9,055 nt of DNA from NCBI GenBank assembly GCA_030042575.1, contig JASHZK010000348.1, positions 1 through 9,055 on the forward strand, read 5' to 3'. Under the pieces are notes generated by a model that ran no database searches, was not told the DNA's origin, and worked only from the letters and a program-made list of their open reading frames with translations. A program made the position numbers and the translations under genes. This DNA is from Acidimicrobiales bacterium (GTDB taxonomy: Bacteria > Actinomycetota > Acidimicrobiia > Acidimicrobiales > UBA8190). Below, piece after piece: positions 1 through 6,389 of this stretch (position 1 is its first letter; every line of letters starts with the position of its first letter).

Positions 1-834
1 GTGGTGGTGGAGAACCTCTGCTCGCTGCCGCTCAACCGACGGGCTGCCGCCGTGGTGGCCGACGCCCTGCGCGGGCGCCCGGCCGTCCTCCACCATCACG
101 ACCTTCCCTGGCAGCGAGCGCGCTTCTCCGGCTGTCCGCCGCCCCCCGACGACCCCTGTTGGGCCCACGTCACCGTCAACGACGTGAGCCGTCGTCAGCT
201 GGACGAGCGCGCCATCAGCGCCGTGGTGGTGCGCAACGCCTTCGACCCCGATCCCCCGCCGGGACGGCGCCGTGCCACCCGCCGGGCCCTGGGGGTGGCC
301 GACGACGAGCTGCTGGTCCTGCAACCCACCCGGGCCCTGCCCAGGAAGAACGTAGGGGCGGCGATCGCCCTGGCCGAGGCGCTGGGCGCCGTGTACTGGC
401 TGCTCGGTCCGGCCGAGGAGGGCTACGGGCCCGAGCTGGCACGTCTGTCGGCCGGCGCCGCTGTGCGCGTGGTCCACGGACCGGCACCGGGACAGGCCCG
501 CACCGCGCCCGAGGACGCCTATGGCGCCTGCGACGTGGTGGCCCTGCCCTCGACGTGGGAGGGCTTCGGCAACCCGTCGGTGGAGTCGGCGACCCACCGC
601 CGGCCGCTGGCCATCGGTCCCTATCCGGTGGCAGCCGAGCTGGCCGCCTTCGGCTTCCGCTGGTTCGCGCCCGAGCGGCCCGAACCGCTCGCAGCCTTTG
701 TCGCCGGGCCGGACGACGGGCTGCTCGCGCACAACGCCGAGGTCGCCCGCCGCCACTTCTCCCTGCACGACCTCCCCGGCCGTCTGGCCGGCGTGCTGCG
801 CCCCCTGGCGCTGACCGAGCCCGTCTCCCGCTGA
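1..834 (+). CDS. GT4-type glycosyltransferase, C-terminal part (cut by the window edge)
   Basis: This is probably a GT-B fold glycosyltransferase that moves a sugar from a nucleotide- or lipid-linked donor to a glycan or lipid acceptor; donor and acceptor cannot be read from the sequence. The visible 277 residues include a stretch HHHDLPWQR (31-39), typical of the end of the N-terminal Rossmann domain. The C-terminal donor domain begins near residue 103 ([13 protein letters not shown]) and carries the E-x7-E motif (E187 and E195 in EGFGNPSVE), the donor-binding signature of GT4 enzymes. GT4 proteins usually have about 350-400 residues, and the frame is open at base 1, where it begins in the middle of the N-terminal domain. 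The true start therefore lies left of the window and the GTG at base 1 is probably internal. The gene ends 65 bp before the TetR gene. Family is fairly sure; substrate unknown. Confidence 0.85.
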   Translation: MVVENLCSLPLNRRAAAVVADALRGRPAVLHHHDLPWQRARFSGCPPPPDDPCWAHVTVNDVSRRQLDERAISAVVVRNAFDPDPPPGRRRATRRALGVADDELLVLQPTRALPRKNVGAAIALAEALGAVYWLLGPAEEGYGPELARLSAGAAVRVVHGPAPGQARTAPEDAYGACDVVALPSTWEGFGNPSVESATHRRPLAIGPYPVAAELAAFGFRWFAPERPEPLAAFVAGPDDGLLAHNAEVARRHFSLHDLPGRLAGVLRPLALTEPVSR

Positions 835-839
835 GCGGG
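827..839 (+). other. Short hairpin over the glycosyltransferase stop codon
   Basis: CCCGC (827-831) and GCGGG (835-839) flank the TGA stop, giving a 5-bp stem with a 3-nt loop. CCGTCT (821-826) could also pair with AGACGG (874-879) further out. There is no T-tract. It may help end transcription of the glycosyltransferase, but a short GC stem is easily found by chance in DNA this GC-rich. Confidence 0.25.
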
Positions 840-885
840 TACCTCGGCGGCCGATCACCGGCCCGAGCCGGGCAGACGGCACCCC

Positions 886-891
886 TAAGCT
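886..891 (+). promoter_or_regulatory. Candidate -10 box for a leaderless TetR transcript
   Basis: TAAGCT fits the actinobacterial TAnnnT -10 pattern and ends 8 nt before the ATG at 900. Transcription would thus begin at or very near the A of the start codon. There is no SD sequence in front of this ATG, which agrees with leaderless translation. No good -35 hexamer is visible at the expected distance. Confidence 0.4.
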
Positions 892-899
892 CCCCGGCC

Positions 900-1526
900 A
901 TGACCGCGTCCGGCTCTCGCCCCCCCAAGCGCCTGCCGGCCGACGTGCGCCGTCAGCAGCTGCTCGACGTGGCCCTGCGGCTGTTCGCGGCACGGGGTTT
1001 CGAGGCCACGACCATGGACGAGATCGCCGAGGCGGCCGGCGTGACCAAGCCCCTTCTGTACCAGCACTTCACCTCCAAGCGGGCGCTGTACGTCGAGCTG
1101 TGCGACGGCGTGGCCGAGTCGCTCCTCGAGGCCATCGGCAAGGCGGTGGCCGAGGCCCACGGGCCGCGCCAACAGGTCGAAGGGGGCTTCGCCGCCTACT
1201 TCCACTTGATCGTGACCCATGCCGAGGCCTTCTCCCTGCTCTTCGGCAGTGACGTCCCCGACGACCCCGAACTGTCGCGGGCCGTGCGCCACGTCGAGGA
1301 CATGCTGGCCGAGGCGGTCGACGTCCTCATCGCCGCCGGTCTCGACGAGGACCACCGGCGCCTGCTGGCGTACGCCGTGGTGGGCATGGCCGAGGGGGCG
1401 AGCCGCCACTTCCTGGCCGCCCACCAGCGAGACGGCACGCCGCTCCATGAGGCCGACGCCGATCGCGCCGCCCGGCGCCTGGCCGATCTGGCCTGGGCCG
1501 GCCTGCGCACCGTCCACCGGGACTGA
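900..1526 (+). CDS. TetR/AcrR-family transcriptional regulator
   Basis: This is a 208-residue one-component regulator, the usual TetR size. Its N-terminal DNA-binding domain spans about residues 17-64: helix 1 RRQQLLDVALRLFAARGF, then the helix-turn-helix TTMDEIAEAAGVTKPLLYQHF (37-57, recognition helix near T49-F57), followed by the typical SKRALY (59-64). The remainder is a variable ligand-binding and dimerisation domain, so the inducer cannot be predicted. The ATG at 900 is chosen because it places the HTH domain at the normal distance from the N-terminus; the frame stays open far upstream, but that part overlaps the glycosyltransferase and has no TetR homology. It may control itself or the DUF4395 gene 130 bp downstream, where a palindrome overlaps the presumed promoter. 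TetR-family proteins are mostly repressors. Confidence 0.93.
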   Translation: MTASGSRPPKRLPADVRRQQLLDVALRLFAARGFEATTMDEIAEAAGVTKPLLYQHFTSKRALYVELCDGVAESLLEAIGKAVAEAHGPRQQVEGGFAAYFHLIVTHAEAFSLLFGSDVPDDPELSRAVRHVEDMLAEAVDVLIAAGLDEDHRRLLAYAVVGMAEGASRHFLAAHQRDGTPLHEADADRAARRLADLAWAGLRTVHRD

Positions 1527-1533
1527 CCACCGA

Positions 1534-1554
1534 GCCGGCGCCCGGCCCGCCGGC
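1534..1554 (+). terminator. GC hairpin just after the TetR gene
   Basis: GCCGGCG (1534-1540) and CGCCGGC (1548-1554) form a perfect 7-bp stem around a 7-nt loop, starting 8 nt after the TetR stop codon. It lacks a T-tract, as do many terminator-like hairpins in high-GC actinobacteria. Termination here would make the DUF4395 gene depend on its own promoter. Confidence 0.45.
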
Positions 1555-1566
1555 CGCCGCGGGGCA

Positions 1567-1591
1567 AAAGTCGACCTGACTGGTAAACTTT
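1567..1591. promoter_or_regulatory. 25-bp imperfect palindrome, candidate operator
   Basis: The site reads AAAGT-nn-ACC-5 nt-GGT-nn-ACTTT and is symmetrical about base 1579, so 16 of 25 positions lie in matched arms. It is relatively AT-rich in a very GC-rich surrounding. It overlaps a likely -10 box and sits between a TetR gene and the DUF4395 gene. Size and symmetry suit a dimeric repressor such as a TetR protein; which protein binds is inferred only from proximity. Confidence 0.5.
1584..1589 (+). promoter_or_regulatory. Candidate -10 box for the DUF4395 gene
   Basis: TAAACT matches TAnnnT and lies within the palindrome at 1567-1591. Transcription would start near 1596, giving a leader of about 60 nt before the ATG at 1657. 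No recognisable -35 hexamer precedes it (about 1561-1566 reads GGGGCA), so another sigma factor or an activator is possible. Confidence 0.4.
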
Positions 1592-1642
1592 CCGGGCGCG
1601 CCGACCGGCGCCGGATCCGAGGGGCACGCCGCCCCCGGGAGC

Positions 1643-1648
1643 AGGAGG
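1643..1648 (+). promoter_or_regulatory. Strong SD of the DUF4395 gene
   Basis: AGGAGG lies 8 nt before the ATG at 1657 and fixes that codon as the start; the frame is open upstream of it, back into the TetR gene. Confidence 0.85.
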
Positions 1649-1656
1649 TGGTCGCC

Positions 1657-2175
1657 ATGCAGGCCCGGCTCCGCAGCGTCTTGGCCTTCCCCGACCCGGT
1701 CAACGAGGTGGCGGCCAGGGTGGTGGCCGGCGGCGTGGTGCTGCTGTGCGTCGCCACCATCGTCACCGGCTGGGGGTGGCTGCTCATCGCCCTCACCTAC
1801 GGGTTCTGGGCCCGGGTGGCCAGCGGCCCCACGCTGAGTCCCCTCGGCCAGCTGGCCGTGAAGGTCGTGGCCCCCCGCATCGCCCCGGCCAAGCCGGTGG
1901 CCGGCCCACCCAAGCGCTTCGCCCAGGGGGTGGGCGTGGCCTTCTCGACGACGGCGCTCGTCTTGTGGTTCGGCGCCGGGCTGCACACCGCCGCCCTGGT
2001 GGTGACCGGCATGCTCATGGGGGCCGCCTTCTTGGAGTCCGCCTTCGCCCTCTGCCTCGGGTGCCGGGGCTTCGCGCTGCTCGTGAAGGCCGGCGTCATC
2101 CCCGAAGAGACGTGCGCGGCGTGCGCCGACGTGGCGCTGCACCACCGGGAGCGGCGCCAGCCGGCCGGCGCCTGA
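1657..2175 (+). CDS. DUF4395 family integral membrane protein
   Basis: The 172-residue product fits the uncharacterised DUF4395 family. Recognisable parts are the N-terminal FPDPVNEVAARVVAG (11-25), SGPTLSPLGQLAVKVVAPRI (56-75), PPKRFAQGVGV (84-94), and the ending CLGCRGFALLVKAGVIPEETC (starts at 133). Hydrophobic stretches near 22-55 and 92-131 suggest about four membrane segments in two pairs. Two CxxC pairs, C133-C136 and C153-C156, are the striking chemistry and suggest metal binding or thiol redox function; this is inference. The start is set by AGGAGG 8 nt upstream. It has its own likely promoter, overlapped by a palindrome next to a TetR gene, so regulation by that protein is plausible. 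It is convergent with the phosphatase gene. Family assignment is fairly sure; function is unknown. Confidence 0.88.
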   Translation: MQARLRSVLAFPDPVNEVAARVVAGGVVLLCVATIVTGWGWLLIALTYGFWARVASGPTLSPLGQLAVKVVAPRIAPAKPVAGPPKRFAQGVGVAFSTTALVLWFGAGLHTAALVVTGMLMGAAFLESAFALCLGCRGFALLVKAGVIPEETCAACADVALHHRERRQPAGA

Positions 2176-2178
2176 CGG

Positions 2179-2208
2179 GGCGGCGCTGCCGCCGACGCCA
2201 GCGCCGCC
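2179..2208. terminator. Hairpin between convergent genes, likely bidirectional terminator
   Basis: GGCGGCGCT (2179-2187) and AGCGCCGCC (2200-2208) make a perfect 9-bp stem with a 12-nt loop. It starts 3 nt after the DUF4395 stop and lies 12 nt beyond the stop of the opposing phosphatase gene. There is no T-run on either side, but position and stem strength suit a terminator serving both strands. Confidence 0.6.
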
Positions 2209-2220
2209 GGTCGACCCCCA

Positions 2221-2745
2221 TTAGCCCAGGCGCGGCGCCAGGGAAGCCACCAGCGTGCTCAGGTGGCGGGCACAGCCCTCGTAGTCCTCGTCGGTCCCGC
2301 CCGCCGGGTCGGTGACGTCGCCCTGCGAGTCGGGCGTGAGCCGCTCGAGGTGCAAGCCGGCCACCCGCTCGGCCAGCGCCGGCGGCCCCGGTGGCAGGTT
2401 CCGGGCCAACCAGACGATGGTGGCGGTGCGGTCCGCAGCCGCCGGATGACGACGTCGCACGAAGAGCACGTGCTCGGCGGCCATGGCCACGATGAGGACG
2501 GCTTGCTCGACGTGGTCCTCGGTGAGCTGCCGACTCCGATGACGGGCCACGTCGAGGCCGACCGCCGTGAGGGCCGCCCGGGTGCGCACGCTCATGGGCT
2601 GGTGCTCGACCACGTGCGTGCCGGCCGTGACCACCCGCACGGGCGTGCCCGCCGCCTCGAGCATGGCCCCCGCCATCACCGAGCGCGCCGCATTGCCGGT
2701 GCACAGCACCACCACGCCGTCGGAGCCGTCGGGGTCGCTCGCCAT
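2221..2745 (-). CDS. Low-molecular-weight protein-tyrosine phosphatase family protein
   Basis: This cytosolic enzyme family dephosphorylates phosphotyrosine; some relatives act as arsenate reductases or on capsule-synthesis kinases. The 174-residue product has the P-loop at its N-terminus, VVVLCTGNAARSVMAGAML: nucleophile C15, C-x5-R with R21, and S22 after it. The other catalytic element, the general-acid DP, is D146-P147 in DPAGGTDEDYE near the C-terminus, as expected for this family. The loop has AARS where most relatives have ICRS or similar. AGTHV and the region around HRSRQLTEDHVEQAVLIVAM also fit the family. The ATG at 2745 gives a normal start 14 residues before C15. A longer frame reaches 2844 but would overlap the upstream gene. 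The gene starts 13 bp after the alpha-E-transglutaminase stop, without an SD, so it is probably in that operon and may also have its own promoter. Confidence 0.9.
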   Translation of the reverse strand: MASDPDGSDGVVVLCTGNAARSVMAGAMLEAAGTPVRVVTAGTHVVEHQPMSVRTRAALTAVGLDVARHRSRQLTEDHVEQAVLIVAMAAEHVLFVRRRHPAAADRTATIVWLARNLPPGPPALAERVAGLHLERLTPDSQGDVTDPAGGTDEDYEGCARHLSTLVASLAPRLG

Positions 2746-2755
2746 GGAACCGGCC

Positions 2756-2761
2756 AGCTTA
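2756..2761 (-). promoter_or_regulatory. Candidate -10 box before the phosphatase gene
   Basis: On the - strand this reads TAAGCT, the same hexamer as before the TetR gene, 10 nt ahead of the phosphatase ATG (2745). It includes the TAA stop of the preceding gene. Together with the missing SD it could give a nearly leaderless phosphatase transcript; coincidence is possible since TAA is fixed by the stop codon. Confidence 0.3.
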
Positions 2762-4654
2762 GGGATCCCCCGGCGGCGGCAGGCTGGTGACCTCGACAGC
2801 GACGTCCAGCGTGTGCGAGGTGCCGCCCCCCAGCACCGATCCACGAAGAGGCGAGACGTCCCAGTAGTCGCGGCCCCAGGCCACGGTGACGTGGCCGTCC
2901 GACACGAGCTGGTCGTTGGTGGGGTCCACGTCCAACCAGCCCCATCCGGGCAGGAAGACCGAGGCCCAGGCGTGCGAGGCCTGGGCCCCGACGAGCTCGG
3001 GCGAGCCCCGGGCCCCGGGCCCCAGGTACCCGCTCACGTACCGAGCGGCCAGACCGATCGAGCGCAGACACCCCACGAACACCTGGGCGAAGTCCTGGCA
3101 CACCCCTCGCCGCTGGGCGAAGACCTCGAGGACCGGCGTGGTCACCGAGGTGAAGCCCGGCTCGTAGGCGAAGTCGGCGTGGACCCGTGCGCACAGCTCG
3201 GCCACGGCATCGAGCACGGGTCGGTTGGGGGAGAAGGAGCGCTCGGCGTACTCGGCCAGCTCCGCTGCCACCGGGACCAGCCGCGAAGGGGCCCGGTAAC
3301 GACTGCGGGCCTCGGAGGCCTCGGGACGCCGGTCGCGCTCGAGCATGGAGAGCACCGCCTCCCACGGTGGCAGCGCTCCGGGCGCCGGCGCCCGCCTGAC
3401 GCTCACCCGGCTGCGTGCCCTGACGACGAGCGTCTCGAAGGGCCCTCGGACCGAGAAGGTGGCCACGTCGTTGCCGAAGAGGTCCCGGAACTCCGCCAGA
3501 GAGTCGGGCGGCGGCACGATCTCGAGGTCGTGGCTCGAGCAGCGCTGGTACCGGGTCGCCCGGGGACGCAGGTGGGCTTCGTTGTGGGAGTGGTCGGCCG
3601 GCTCTCGATAGCGGTAGGTGGTCGTGTGCACCACGTCGAACACCGTGGCCTCCCACTCGTCGGCCGGGGCCGAAGGGCGATGGGCGGCCACTCCTGCCGT
3701 CGCCGGGCGGTGGGGCGCCGGCCCGGGAGGGGCGGCCCGATGCCCGGCGAAGTAGGTCGTGGCCAGCGCCTCGTGCACGGCGTCGAGCAGCGGGGGTATG
3801 TCGCCGGTGACCACCTGCAGCTCGGCCACCGACATGGCCTCGGGGCGAACACCGCTCAGTCGGAGCGAGGCCTCGGCGCACACGGCGAGGGCCGCCTCGT
3901 TGGCCGGCAGGCACTTGAGCCCTTCGAACACCTCGCTCAGGCAGGAGGCGACCGAGCGGGGGAAGGCCTCGTCCTGGAGGACGAAAGCCGGGGCCGAACC
4001 GACGCCGGGCCGCGCCGGCTTCGCCCGCCGGAAGGGCTGATAGGCGTCGAGCGCCTGCAGCACCGCCATGGCCCGGATCTCGGCATAGGGGTTCGGGGGA
4101 TGGTCGGGCACCACGCTGTCGGCCCGGGCTCGCAGCACCCGGCAGGTGAGGTCGGCCCGCTCGAGGTGCTGACCGATGCGCCCGAAGGCGAGGGCCTCGT
4201 CGCGGCGCATGGTTCCCCAGAGCGCCCCGTTCAACCGTTGGCAGCCGGAGACGACCTGGCGCAGCCACTGGACTCGGCCTTCTCGCGTCCTCGTCGACCG
4301 GCGCTGATCGCTCCGCTCACGCCACAACCCGTTGCAGAGCTCCCACGACTGGCGGGGCAGCACGGCCCGGGCCTTGCGGAAGTTGTCACTGGCCGCCCCC
4401 AGCGAGGCCAGAACCGATGAGGGATTGCCGGCGTCGACCAACAGGTGCTCGACCACCTCGGCCTCGGCCAGGGACCCCGACCACGTCCGGTCCGCTCCGA
4501 CGACGGCCAGAAGCGGCGCCCAGCCGACGTCCTGGCCCACGGGCAGGTCGACGTGGCTGTCGCCGTGCACCAGCACCAGGCGGGCCGTGTCTTCGGCCCG
4601 TTCCAGGTATCGACCCGCCCAGTACACGGCTTCGGCCGTGCGAGCCAAGAGCAT
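2759..4654 (-). CDS. Alpha-E domain (DUF403) fused to a transglutaminase-like cysteine peptidase
   Basis: One 631-residue polypeptide joins two proteins that are usually separate neighbours. Residues 1 to about 300 are the all-helical alpha-E (DUF403) domain, opening with MLLARTAEAVYWAGRYLERA and containing GTMRRDEALAFGRIGQHLER. A Pro/Ala-rich linker follows (about 303-332). Then comes the bacterial transglutaminase N-terminal beta region (about 336-420, VVHTTTYRYREP) and the transglutaminase core with a full triad: C519 in RRGVCQDFAQ, H561 in ASHAWASVF and D577 in DVDPTND. The core should hydrolyse or transfer amide/isopeptide bonds; the alpha-E role is unproven. No signal peptide is seen, so it is probably cytoplasmic. 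ATG 4654 is preferred over the upstream in-frame GTG at 4675 because AAGGAG (4666-4661) lies 6 nt before it and alpha-E proteins begin here. It follows the ATP-grasp gene by 39 bp. Confidence 0.93.
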   Translation of the reverse strand: MLLARTAEAVYWAGRYLERAEDTARLVLVHGDSHVDLPVGQDVGWAPLLAVVGADRTWSGSLAEAEVVEHLLVDAGNPSSVLASLGAASDNFRKARAVLPRQSWELCNGLWRERSDQRRSTRTREGRVQWLRQVVSGCQRLNGALWGTMRRDEALAFGRIGQHLERADLTCRVLRARADSVVPDHPPNPYAEIRAMAVLQALDAYQPFRRAKPARPGVGSAPAFVLQDEAFPRSVASCLSEVFEGLKCLPANEAALAVCAEASLRLSGVRPEAMSVAELQVVTGDIPPLLDAVHEALATTYFAGHRAAPPGPAPHRPATAGVAAHRPSAPADEWEATVFDVVHTTTYRYREPADHSHNEAHLRPRATRYQRCSSHDLEIVPPPDSLAEFRDLFGNDVATFSVRGPFETLVVRARSRVSVRRAPAPGALPPWEAVLSMLERDRRPEASEARSRYRAPSRLVPVAAELAEYAERSFSPNRPVLDAVAELCARVHADFAYEPGFTSVTTPVLEVFAQRRGVCQDFAQVFVGCLRSIGLAARYVSGYLGPGARGSPELVGAQASHAWASVFLPGWGWLDVDPTNDQLVSDGHVTVAWGRDYWDVSPLRGSVLGGGTSHTLDVAVEVTSLPPPGDP

Positions 4655-4660
4655 CCCCTT

Positions 4661-4666
4661 CTCCTT
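4661..4666 (-). promoter_or_regulatory. SD of the alpha-E-transglutaminase gene
   Basis: AAGGAG on the - strand, 6 nt before the ATG at 4654. It lies inside the longer frame that begins with GTG at 4675, which argues against that earlier start. Confidence 0.8.
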
Positions 4667-4693
4667 TCTCTCCACCGTCAGCGCCGGTCGGGA

Positions 4694-6283
4694 CTACTGG
4701 TCCGTGCGTTGGGGAGCGCCCCCGGGGCCGGCCGGAGCGCTCGGCGTCCTCCCCCCGTTGGCCGGCGCAGCGGCCAAGGGGGCGCCGGGGCCCGCCCCCT
4801 GGCGGCGGACGGCCAGGTCGGGCACCGTCTCGTCGACGACCCAGGTGTCCTTGCTCCCGCCCCCCTGGGACGAGTTCACGATGAGCGATCCCGCCTGACG
4901 GGCGACGCGGGTGAGTCCTCCGGGGGTGACATAGGCGCCGTCGGGTCCGAGCAGCGTGAAGGGCCGCAGGTCGACGTGGCGGGGGACGACGGCACCGTCC
5001 ACCAACGTCGGCATCGTCGACAGGGGCAACAGCGGCTGGGCCACCCACCCGGCCGGGTGGGCCTCGATCCGGCGGGCCACGTGCTCCAGGGCCTCGGGCC
5101 CGGCGCGCGGACCGATGACGATGCCGTAGCCGCCCGACTCGTTGGCCGGCTTCACCACCAAGGCGTCGAGGTTGGCCAGGACGAACCGGCGGTCCTCGGG
5201 GTCTGCGCAGCGCCACGTCGGGACGCTCGGGAGCAACGGCTCCTCGGCCAGGTAGTAGCGAATGAGGTCGCCCACGTAGGGATAGAGGCTCTTGTCGTCG
5301 GCCACCCCGGTTCCCGGGGCGTTGACGACGGCGACGTTGCCCGCCCGCCAGGCCCGCAGCAGCCCGGGCACCCCCACGAGCGAGTCGCGCCGAAAGGCCT
5401 CGGGATCCAAGAAGGAGTCGTCGACCCGGCGGTAGACCACGTCGACCGGCTCGAGACCTCCGATGGTGCGGGCATAGAGCCGGGCGTCGTCGGCCACCAC
5501 CAGGTCGGCTCCCTCCACCAGGTCGACCCCGAGCTGCTGGGCCAGAAAGGCGTGCTCGTAATAGGCGGAGTTGTAGACGCCGGGGGTGAGCACGACCATG
5601 CGGGGATCGGCCACCTCGGGGACCAGCGAGGCCAGGAGCGCACCGAGCCGGGCGAGGTAATGGTCGACGGGCTCGACGCTGTAGGACCGGAACAGCTCGG
5701 GGAAGGCGTGCTTGGAGACCAGCCGGTTCTCGAGCAGGTACGAGGCACCCGACGGCACGCGCAGGTTGTCCTCGAGCACATACAGCGTGCCGTCCTCGGC
5801 ACGCACCAGGTCCGAGCCGCAGATGTGGGCCCAGATGTCGCCGGGCGGGTCCATGCCCATGCATTCGGCCCGGAAGTTGGGCGCCCCGGCCACCAGCTCC
5901 GCCGGCACCACGCCGTCGCGCACGGCCATCTGGGCGTGATAGGCGTCGTCCACGAAACGGTTGAGGGCCGTGAGCCGCTGCACGAGCCCCGTCTCCACCC
6001 GCTGCCACTCGGAGGAGGCCACCACGCGCGGGATCACGTCGAAAGGCCAGGGTCGGTCCCCCTGCTCGCCTTCGGCGCTCGCTCCGAAGCTCACCCCTGC
6101 CGCCCTGATCTCGCCGTCGGCGGCGTGTTGGCGATCGGCGACGCCCGCCGGTCCCAGGCCAACCAGCTGGCGCCAGAGCGCCTCGGCTACCGGACGGGGC
6201 CGACCGTCGGCCTCCACCAGTTCGTCGTAGCCGGCCGAAGGCACGTAGCACAGGCCGGTTGGCTCTGCGGCCGACCGCACCAC
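4694..6283 (-). CDS. Circularly permuted ATP-grasp protein (DUF404/DUF407 type)
   Basis: Members of this family are predicted to use ATP to form an amide or peptide bond through an acyl-phosphate, and regularly occur with alpha-E and transglutaminase proteins, as here. The product has 529 residues. Family blocks seen in order: GYDELVEADGRPRP near the N-terminus, GDIWAHICGSDLVR, YVLEDNLRVPSGASYLLENR, the nucleotide-binding NAPGTGVADDK (321-331, K331), and VVKPANESGGYGIVIGP with K378. Later come VAQPLLPLSTMPT and HVDLRPFTL, then NSSQGGGSKDTWV. The last 35 or so residues are a Gly/Pro/Ala-rich, low-complexity tail with no clear domain. Two GTG codons stand in tandem (6283 and 6280) with no SD, so the exact start is uncertain by one residue; a TATATG box just upstream would favour leaderless use of the second. 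It heads a tight operon with the alpha-E-transglutaminase gene 39 bp downstream. The acceptor substrate is unknown. Confidence 0.93.
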   Translation of the reverse strand: MVRSAAEPTGLCYVPSAGYDELVEADGRPRPVAEALWRQLVGLGPAGVADRQHAADGEIRAAGVSFGASAEGEQGDRPWPFDVIPRVVASSEWQRVETGLVQRLTALNRFVDDAYHAQMAVRDGVVPAELVAGAPNFRAECMGMDPPGDIWAHICGSDLVRAEDGTLYVLEDNLRVPSGASYLLENRLVSKHAFPELFRSYSVEPVDHYLARLGALLASLVPEVADPRMVVLTPGVYNSAYYEHAFLAQQLGVDLVEGADLVVADDARLYARTIGGLEPVDVVYRRVDDSFLDPEAFRRDSLVGVPGLLRAWRAGNVAVVNAPGTGVADDKSLYPYVGDLIRYYLAEEPLLPSVPTWRCADPEDRRFVLANLDALVVKPANESGGYGIVIGPRAGPEALEHVARRIEAHPAGWVAQPLLPLSTMPTLVDGAVVPRHVDLRPFTLLGPDGAYVTPGGLTRVARQAGSLIVNSSQGGGSKDTWVVDETVPDLAVRRQGAGPGAPLAAAPANGGRTPSAPAGPGGAPQRTDQ

Positions 6284-6286
6284 TCA

Positions 6287-6292
6287 CATATA
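6287..6292 (-). promoter_or_regulatory. Candidate -10 box of the ATP-grasp operon
   Basis: TATATG on the - strand lies 3 nt before the GTG at 6283 and 6 nt before the GTG at 6280. The second spacing is what a leaderless transcript needs. It stands out as an AT patch in a GC-rich 106-bp gap. No clear -35 element is present 17-18 nt upstream. Confidence 0.4.
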
Positions 6293-6364
6293 GGGGACCG
6301 ATGATTCGGCACCGTTACCCCGGTGTTTCCCGTCGATGAACCCTCCGACCGTCGAGGCGTTGCC

Positions 6365-6385
6365 GCCCGTCCGAAGGGCCCGGGC
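6365..6385 (-). terminator. Weak hairpin after the dehydrogenase gene
   Basis: GCCCG (6365-6369) can pair with CGGGC (6381-6385) around an 11-nt loop, beginning 4 nt after the dehydrogenase stop in transcription direction. The stem is short and no T-tract follows. It could separate the dehydrogenase transcript from the ATP-grasp operon, but support is thin. The rest of this 106-bp gap shows only the -10 candidate. Confidence 0.25.
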
Positions 6386-6389
6386 GCAC

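Noticed and set aside
159..899. Upstream extension of the TetR frame to 159
   Set aside because: It overlaps the glycosyltransferase gene and yields Arg/Gly-rich sequence without any match; ATG 900 gives a normal TetR protein.
1555..1566. Classical -35 element for the DUF4395 gene
   Set aside because: No hexamer near TTGACA exists 16-18 nt before TAAACT; only GGGGCA-like sequence is found.
2743..2844. Longer start of the phosphatase at 2844
   Set aside because: It would overlap the preceding gene by 86 bp and add 33 residues ahead of a P-loop that normally lies close to the N-terminus.
2567..4420. 617-codon open frame on the + strand
   Set aside because: It runs antisense to the phosphatase and alpha-E-transglutaminase genes, both of which have clear motifs; its protein has none.
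4652..4675. GTG at 4675 as start of the alpha-E-transglutaminase gene
   Set aside because: The SD AAGGAG lies inside this extension and points to ATG 4654, where family members begin; the added seven residues MERKEKG are the translated SD region.
4445..6304. 619-codon open frame on the + strand opposite the ATP-grasp gene
   Set aside because: Its product shows no domain and is rich in His, Gly, Arg and Val typical of antisense frames in GC-rich DNA; the - strand frame matches all ATP-grasp motifs.
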